64,000 bases of DNA from Bacillota bacterium (GTDB taxonomy: Bacteria > Bacillota > Clostridia > Clostridiales > Clostridiaceae). The position numbers and the translations under genes were made by a program. Below the pieces are notes generated by a model, which worked only from the letters and a program-made list of their open reading frames with translations, did not search any database and was not told where the DNA came from. Location of the stretch: contig JAJXWJ010000004.1 in NCBI GenBank assembly GCA_021781655.1, positions 1-64,000 on the forward strand, given 5' to 3'. This document shows positions 59,001 to 64,000 of the stretch, one piece after another (position 1 is the stretch's first letter; the number at the start of each line of letters is the position of its first letter).

Positions 59001-60879
59001 CTTTAATATATAAATCGCACAGCTCAGCTGCTGTAGGATAATCATAGCTTTCCTTAAGCTTCAAAAGCTTCATCTCTGCAAATCTTGTAAGCTTTCTTCT
59101 TTCTGCCTCCGAAATCTCACCGCTTTCACGATATGGTTTATTGTCTGAAACTAATTTGTGTTCACCATAATAAACTCCAAACTTACATATATCATCAAAG
59201 CCTGTTTCTGCTACATATTTTATTTTTTCTTTAAGTTCTTCATAATCCTTAGCTAATATAATTAGTCTGTTACTATAGTGGCCTCTTCCTGTATTGGATG
59301 TATATGCCAGTTCATTAATTGAAATATTTTTTTCCTCAAAATATTTTAAATAGTTATCCACTAATTGTTTTAAAGTTTCTCTACTTTTTGTTGATATTGT
59401 GAATATTTCAAATTCAGATTCCTTAGTTTCCTTTTTAATCGAAACCTCAGGCGCTTCTTCCAATATTACATGACAGTTTGTTCCACTAAAACCAAAGGAA
59501 TTGATTCCTGCTCGTCTTGGTGTTTCTCCTTTATACCAAGGCATATTTTTATCTGTTACATACACAGGTGAGTCGCAGAAATTTATGAAAGGATTAGGTT
59601 CATCGAAATTTAAGCTTTTTGGTATACTCTTATTTTTTAGCATCATAATTACTTTTAAGATTGAAGCCAAACCTGAAGCTCCGACAAGATGTCCTATACT
59701 TGTTTTTACTGTTCCAACCCCACAAAATTGCTTCTTATCAGTAACTGCTTTAAATGCCTTCGTCATAGATTTTATTTCTATTGGATCTCCAAGCACTGTA
59801 CCAGTTCCATGTACCTCAATATATTGTATCGATTGTGAGTCTACCTCTGCATTTTTCCAAGCATTCAACAATAAACTTTCCTGTGCTTCTGCATCTGGAG
59901 CTGTAATACCATTTGAAGCACCATCATTATTTATTGAACTCCCCTTAATTACTGCATGAATAACATCTCCATCTGAAATAGCTTTACTAAGAGGTTTTAA
60001 TAATACAGCACCTACTCCTTCTCCCCATACAGTTCCATTTGCTTTTTTATCAAAGGTTCTCACTGTATTATCTTTAGATTCAACTGAATCCAATTCTTTC
60101 AGTTCACTTTTAAACTTTATTGGCCTATAATAAAAACTACTTAACCCACCTGCTATTGCCATATCACATTCACCATTTCTAAGAGAATTGCATGCATTAT
60201 GTATGGAAACAAGACCTGATGAACAAGCAGTATCTATAACCATACTTGGACCGCTAAAATTATAAATATAAGAAAGTCTGCTAGCAAGAATTCCGGGCCA
60301 AGTTCCTGTTACAACCATTGGATCCTTAGCTGCTAATTGCTTATATTTTAAATCTGAAACATGATCTATTCCTACAAAAACTCCTGTATTGCTTCCATAT
60401 ACGCTATTTCCAGAATAACCTGCACTTTCAATAGCTTCATAGGCTGTTTGCAAAAATATCCTTTGATCTGGATCCATTGTTTTTGCCTCTCTAGGTGGTA
60501 TCCCAAAGAAATCCGCATCAAACTTATCTATTTCCTTTACATATCCCCTAATCTCATAATTTAGAGCTAAGTGTCCATCTTCTTTAATTGCTCCTTCCTC
60601 CAATAACTCTTTTCTATGAAATTTTAGAAGAAAATCCTCCACATCCTTAACTCTTTCTTTTGGCAATTCCCCAATACAAGTAACGTTATTTTTTATATTA
60701 TCCCAATATTCATCTAGATTTTCTGCTTTTGGGAACTTCCCAGACATTCCGATAATAGCAATTTCCTCTTTGCTTTTAGTAGTTGAATTTTTAATTTCTA
60801 TCAGCATTTCTTTCGCTTTTTCTTGTGTTAGATTATGCTCAGCAACTTGACTAAATATATAGTTTTTAATTGTCTTCAT
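56041..60879 (-). CDS. Polyketide synthase module KS-DH-KR-ACP (no AT), second of three
   Basis: 1612 residues. N-terminal docking helices are at 1-30 (MKTIKNYIFSQVAEHNLTQE). KS spans about 38-475 with Cys219 (DTACSSG), His357 (HGTGT) and His397 (SIGH). A linker runs to about 660. DH is about 675-960 with a canonical first motif (His708, SDHKILGNYVIPG) and Asp in SMLDNAVN. KR is about 990-1420 (GGTGGLGLEMGKYL, FSSMLSIFG, GQGDYTAANSYMDAF). ACP is about 1500-1570 with GGDS. The tail LMEGLKSGATSIDEAMKLLA is docking-like. All KS and KR residues are intact. Confidence 0.92.
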   Translation of the reverse strand: MKTIKNYIFSQVAEHNLTQEKAKEMLIEIKNSTTKSKEEIAIIGMSGKFPKAENLDEYWDNIKNNVTCIGELPKERVKDVEDFLLKFHRKELLEEGAIKEDGHLALNYEIRGYVKEIDKFDADFFGIPPREAKTMDPDQRIFLQTAYEAIESAGYSGNSVYGSNTGVFVGIDHVSDLKYKQLAAKDPMVVTGTWPGILASRLSYIYNFSGPSMVIDTACSSGLVSIHNACNSLRNGECDMAIAGGLSSFYYRPIKFKSELKELDSVESKDNTVRTFDKKANGTVWGEGVGAVLLKPLSKAISDGDVIHAVIKGSSINNDGASNGITAPDAEAQESLLLNAWKNAEVDSQSIQYIEVHGTGTVLGDPIEIKSMTKAFKAVTDKKQFCGVGTVKTSIGHLVGASGLASILKVIMMLKNKSIPKSLNFDEPNPFINFCDSPVYVTDKNMPWYKGETPRRAGINSFGFSGTNCHVILEEAPEVSIKKETKESEFEIFTISTKSRETLKQLVDNYLKYFEEKNISINELAYTSNTGRGHYSNRLIILAKDYEELKEKIKYVAETGFDDICKFGVYYGEHKLVSDNKPYRESGEISEAERRKLTRFAEMKLLKLKESYDYPTAAELCDLYIKGAKIEWESLYEGKNIKRVSLPVYPLQKTRYWYDEKVKENNETIIVSKTIKHPLVDRCLAESIYEDIYVTQFSTDRQWVVSDHKILGNYVIPGTTYIEMAIETCRKHFGYNVEIKDVIYYSPVSVVEHEVREVQSIIVKKEDHFEITFASKINEGEINEKWIRHVECKAYKNSEFCSKLYDIKAIEDKLVKEKESKSLIDMTPKKNGIDLGERWQNEKIIAVGKNEALVKIQLPEHIAYDVEDFCLHVSMLDNAVNSVSQKIGKGLYLPFYYKSIKVFGKMKNNFYSYIRINEKLLKGMETITFDVSLLDEDGKAFAEVKDYSIKKVDEAEFIRREQRNKSNAYSHLRWVNCENIAATNSIQGSKVLIFTNKEKIGEDIIQNLEDNNCSVVKVQFGEAYERLSKDKFVISGEEDDYVKLTKDLVDANITHIIHAAALSSGEALAELNELDPQLNKGVNSLFYLTKALVTNKYNKKLQIVVLSNYSDEVTGDEKTIKPENSALFGLSKIIPLEYSQFIIKAVDIDDNTDSNKIINEIRNSKKNYKVAYRNNRRYEEELDTLTLEESEKIQFKENGAYVITGGTGGLGLEMGKYLASKKKVNIVFINRSKLPNENEWEAVIKKGDNKKILRTINGIKEMQGLGAKVKSFSGDVTSIKDMEQILMEVRKDFGNINGIIHCAGLAGDGFIMRKDKEVFNSVLAPKVKGTFILDKLTQKDNLDFFVLFSSMLSIFGDLGQGDYTAANSYMDAFAVKGQREGKNIKSINWPAWKETGMAVDYGISESENTVNSIVTERALDSFEEILNSSSAKALPGELNIKKLLKIKENLSFNLCEKFENMLEKQKVKLETESNAKNNSDSKAKIMIKGKGNAGYSETENKLAEVWSRVLEIEEIDIYDNFSALGGDSMLAIQLLKEINKVFIDMIDISDIFSYPSIQQMATYIDNKLGKDSSKKSKQIFEEGEAGNNIKDLMEGLKSGATSIDEAMKLLAN

Positions 60880-60894
60880 TATTTTTCATCTCCT

Positions 60895-63800
60895 TTAAAA
60901 ATACTTATCCGCATCATTAATTGTCATTTCTCCTTGCGCCAATTTATTAAGCAGATCATCTAAATCCTCTAAATCTTCCTTAATAATAACTTCAGTTTTA
61001 TTATCCTTATTTTTCATTTCATCTAAGTGCTTTGCCATAGCGTTTACTGTAGAATATGCAAATACATCCGCTATATCTATCATTCCTTCATATTCTAGTT
61101 CAAGCTTTTTCAAAAGCCTTATTGCTAGTATGGAATCTCCACCCATATTATTGAAGCTATCATATATATTCACTTCTTCAAGACCTAGCACCTGTGCCCA
61201 AATTCCTGCTAGCTTAATCTCCGTTTCTGTAAATACATTGTCTTCTCCAAAGCCTTTAAGCTGAACTTCTTCTTTTAAAGTTTTCACATTATCTGATTTA
61301 TTTTTCTTTAATTTTAACTCCTTATTCCTCATTACCTTTGAAAGTTTTTTATCAAAATATATTGGAAGCTCTTCTTTCTTATTTATTAGCATTTCATAAT
61401 TTAATTGTCCAATTATTACCCTATTAAGGTTGCTATTTAATACAGCATCAAATGCATTAATAGCTGTAACTGTTTCAATTGCTTTTAGACTATTTTTGCT
61501 CTCATCCAAGCCATAATCTACAGCCATACCAACTTCTTTAAAAGCCCCCCAGTTTATACATAAGGTCCTCTTTCCTTTTTTATTTCTATATTCAGAGAAG
61601 GAATCCAAATAACTGTTTGCAGCTGTATAATCGCCTTGTCCTTGACCTCCTAAAATCGAGGTTATAGATGAGAATAAAACAAAGAAATCTAAATTTTCAT
61701 CAGAAGTAACACTATTTAATATAAAACTACCGTCTATTTTAGGCTTTAAAACTTTTTCAAAATCTTCAAAGCTTTTTTTAAATATAAATCCATCTCCTGC
61801 AATACCTGCACAATGAATCACTCCATTTACAGCATAATACTTTTCTTTTATATCCTTAATGATAGTTTTCATATCATTAATACTTGCCGAATCTCCACTA
61901 TAGCAAGTAACCTTGGAGCCTTTTGCTTCAGTTTCCATTATGGTCTTCATTGCTCTAATCAACTTTTTATTTTTCCCATTTTTTATAATTCCTTCCCACT
62001 CAGAACTATGGGGCATTTCGCTTCTGTTAATTAATATGAGGTTAACTTTATTCTTTGATGAAAGATACTTAACCATCTCAAGTCCTAAAGCTCCCATACC
62101 ACCTGTGATAATATATACACCTCCGTCTTTTAGCTTTATATTATGAGCTTCAGAAGCTTCTAAATGTAGGTCCGTAAATTGTTCTGTATATCGAATGCCA
62201 GCTCTATACGCACACTTATTTATATCTTTTCCATATTTAATTTCTGAAATAATATTTTTAGCTTGCTTTTCATCATCTACATCAATACATTTGCAGGTTA
62301 TATTGTTATACTCTTGACTTATTACTTTTGAAAAACTGAAATATGCTGCGCTAAGTGAATTAATATTTTTTTCTATACCTGTAACTTTATTTGCATTGTT
62401 TGAAACTAATATCATATGAATTTTATTATTATACTTACAATTAATTAGTGCTTTAGTTAGAAAGAACAAGCTGTCGATTCCATATTGCCTCTGTTTTTTC
62501 AATGCCTTAAGCTCTTCTACCTCAGGCTCTTGTCCAAAGGTCCACATATGAATTATAGTGGCTATATCTTTTTCTTTAATACTGTTTAAAATCTCAATAT
62601 AATCTTGTTCACTGCTTCCAACTATATAATTATCTACGTTTAATTTTTTATAGCCCTCCCCTAATTTAACTTCTATAACTTCATATCCTTCAGTTCTAAT
62701 TTTAGCTGCAAGCTGACTACTAACTCCAAATTCATCAGTAAAAATAATAGTATTCCCTGTGGCATATTTTTCATTTTTTTGAGCGATCTCATTTACATTC
62801 CAAACTAAGTTATGATATAAATTGTCATCACTATTTGCTTTAAAATCATTTTCCTTTACTCTCTTTACAATGTAATCTTTAACTTCTACAAAGCACTTAC
62901 CTGTTTTATCAAAGAGCAAAACATCGAAGCTCATTGTCTCTGAATTATTATCATTTCTGCCTCTTCTTTTTATATAGCTATAAAATTCTTTTGGAGAAGG
63001 TCCATATACCTTCATACTGCCATAAGAAAAAGGTAAGTAAGTTCCATTTCCTAAATAGGTATTTGCTGCATTAATACTTCTATCTAATGCAGGAGGGTAT
63101 AAATAATAATTTCCTAAATCCTCCTTATATTCATCTGAAACATTAAAATGAGCTATAAATTCGTTATTTTTACACTTATACATCTTCTTACTAATATTTG
63201 TCCATCTTGGACCAATTTCTACAGATATTTTTCTCTCAGAAGCCTCAGCCTTTAATTCCTTCACTTCATTTTCTATGTCACAAAATAATAATGCCTCTAC
63301 ATTTATTTTTCTGACTATTCCCTCCACATGAACAATCCATTCACCTTCTGATTCGCTTGTAATAATAAATTCAGAAAAACTTTCTTTTTGTTTTAATACT
63401 ATTTGTAATTCTCTATTTTCATCTTCTTTTAAGCTAAAGGGTGACATAAATATTACTTTTTGAAACTCAATATTTTCATTATCTAAGGCTTCAGAATATA
63501 CTTTTCTTATCATCTCCAAATATGCTGTCCCCGGCAACACATATTTATCTCCTACCTTATGTTGTCCTAACACCCAATTTTCCTTAGGATTAAAGGTCTT
63601 TGAATATATCCTTTCATCAAAAGCTTTAACTATTAAGCGATCTATTAAAGGATGTAGTGCTTTACCTTCATTAGAAAACTTATATCTAGTTTCCCTAAAG
63701 TTTTCTTCTGCCCAGCATCTATGACGCTTGAACGGATATATTGGTAAGCTAAGTTTTCTCCGAACCTCATCCTCATATAGTAAATCCCAAGGCACTTCTG

Positions 63801-64000
63801 CACCTTCCACATATAAATCACATAGCCTTTGTAATACTTCTTCTTCTCTTTCAAAAGAATTAATATATTCCTTCAAGGTTTCTGCAGCTAATTTGCTTAA
63901 TCTTTTAAAATCTACTTCGCTTGCATACTTAACTATTATTTTTTTATAATTCTTTTTTAAACAATTTAGCTTTTCCATTAATTCAGTTTTGTTATTAGCA
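60895..64000 (-). CDS. Polyketide synthase module (KS)-DH-KR-ACP, 5' end outside window
   Basis: The frame stays open past the first internal ATG (63978) to the window edge, and the visible start corresponds to the linker after a KS domain, so this is a partial gene of at least 1034 residues. From Met at 63978: linker to about 90 (PIYPFKRHRCW). DH is about 105-400, with H140 in GQHKVGDKYVLPG (Asp in place of Gly) and ALDRSIN. KR is about 420-830 (GGMGALGLEMVKYL, FSSITSILGG, GQGDYTAANSY). ACP is about 905-975 (GGDS). The tail DLLNKLAQGEMTINDADKYF resembles those of the next two synthases. A KS upstream is expected but not seen. Confidence 0.9.
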   Translation of the reverse strand, partial: ANNKTELMEKLNCLKKNYKKIIVKYASEVDFKRLSKLAAETLKEYINSFEREEEVLQRLCDLYVEGAEVPWDLLYEDEVRRKLSLPIYPFKRHRCWAEENFRETRYKFSNEGKALHPLIDRLIVKAFDERIYSKTFNPKENWVLGQHKVGDKYVLPGTAYLEMIRKVYSEALDNENIEFQKVIFMSPFSLKEDENRELQIVLKQKESFSEFIITSESEGEWIVHVEGIVRKINVEALLFCDIENEVKELKAEASERKISVEIGPRWTNISKKMYKCKNNEFIAHFNVSDEYKEDLGNYYLYPPALDRSINAANTYLGNGTYLPFSYGSMKVYGPSPKEFYSYIKRRGRNDNNSETMSFDVLLFDKTGKCFVEVKDYIVKRVKENDFKANSDDNLYHNLVWNVNEIAQKNEKYATGNTIIFTDEFGVSSQLAAKIRTEGYEVIEVKLGEGYKKLNVDNYIVGSSEQDYIEILNSIKEKDIATIIHMWTFGQEPEVEELKALKKQRQYGIDSLFFLTKALINCKYNNKIHMILVSNNANKVTGIEKNINSLSAAYFSFSKVISQEYNNITCKCIDVDDEKQAKNIISEIKYGKDINKCAYRAGIRYTEQFTDLHLEASEAHNIKLKDGGVYIITGGMGALGLEMVKYLSSKNKVNLILINRSEMPHSSEWEGIIKNGKNKKLIRAMKTIMETEAKGSKVTCYSGDSASINDMKTIIKDIKEKYYAVNGVIHCAGIAGDGFIFKKSFEDFEKVLKPKIDGSFILNSVTSDENLDFFVLFSSITSILGGQGQGDYTAANSYLDSFSEYRNKKGKRTLCINWGAFKEVGMAVDYGLDESKNSLKAIETVTAINAFDAVLNSNLNRVIIGQLNYEMLINKKEELPIYFDKKLSKVMRNKELKLKKNKSDNVKTLKEEVQLKGFGEDNVFTETEIKLAGIWAQVLGLEEVNIYDSFNNMGGDSILAIRLLKKLELEYEGMIDIADVFAYSTVNAMAKHLDEMKNKDNKTEVIIKEDLEDLDDLLNKLAQGEMTINDADKYF

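Overview
The window looks like a chromosomal segment of a low-GC Firmicute, most likely a solventogenic or soil-type Clostridium (sensu stricto). The reasons are AT-rich sequence, strong GGAGG ribosome sites, a T-box remnant, PRD antiterminators, a sigma-54/LevR-type PTS regulator, tandem YhgE/Pip proteins, several chemoreceptors and an agrBDCA system. The species cannot be fixed from the sequence alone.

Layout. 1-3.7 kb: the end of lgt, a lipoprotein, a decayed tyrosyl-tRNA synthetase with a shortened T-box leader, tRNA-Ser(CGA), a secreted transglutaminase-like protein and tadA. 3.8-8.9 kb: a minus-strand thiamine operon, TPP riboswitch-thiC-thiS-thiF-thiG-thiH-tenI/thiE. 8.9-15.5 kb: a PAS-GGDEF cyclase, an AIM24 protein and two YhgE/Pip proteins. 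15.6-22.8 kb: an amino-sugar locus. GntR-murQ-nagA-nagB-antiterminator runs on minus, and a PTS IICB gene plus a separated IIA gene run on plus; the IICB leader carries a consensus promoter with an embedded operator, a possible cre site and a RAT/terminator switch. 22.8-28.8 kb: three chemoreceptor-like genes, an IS1182-type remnant and a structured RNA resembling HEARO/omega RNA. 28.8-36 kb: a sigma-54-controlled lactose/cellobiose-type PTS (IIA-IIB-IIC) with a GH2 glycosidase and its LevR-like activator. 36.2-39.2 kb: agrBDCA peptide quorum sensing, with a 21-bp-spaced direct repeat upstream that could be the AgrA site.

39.4-64 kb (continuing beyond the window): one minus-strand operon for a hybrid polyketide/non-ribosomal peptide. 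Three KS-DH-KR-ACP polypeptides (the first cut by the window edge) are followed by a type II thioesterase, two ABC half-transporters, a KS-ACP-C-A-PCP-E hybrid and an Sfp-type phosphopantetheinyl transferase. No acyltransferase domain is present, so malonyl loading must come in trans. Read by hand, the A-domain pocket gives a code very close to the known glutamate code. The last PKS step lacks a KR, and the terminal E-like domain has lost its second catalytic-motif His. Together these predict a polyene-type beta-ketoacyl chain joined to glutamate, released by an unobvious mechanism. This cluster and the adjacent agr locus are the most promising undescribed system here.
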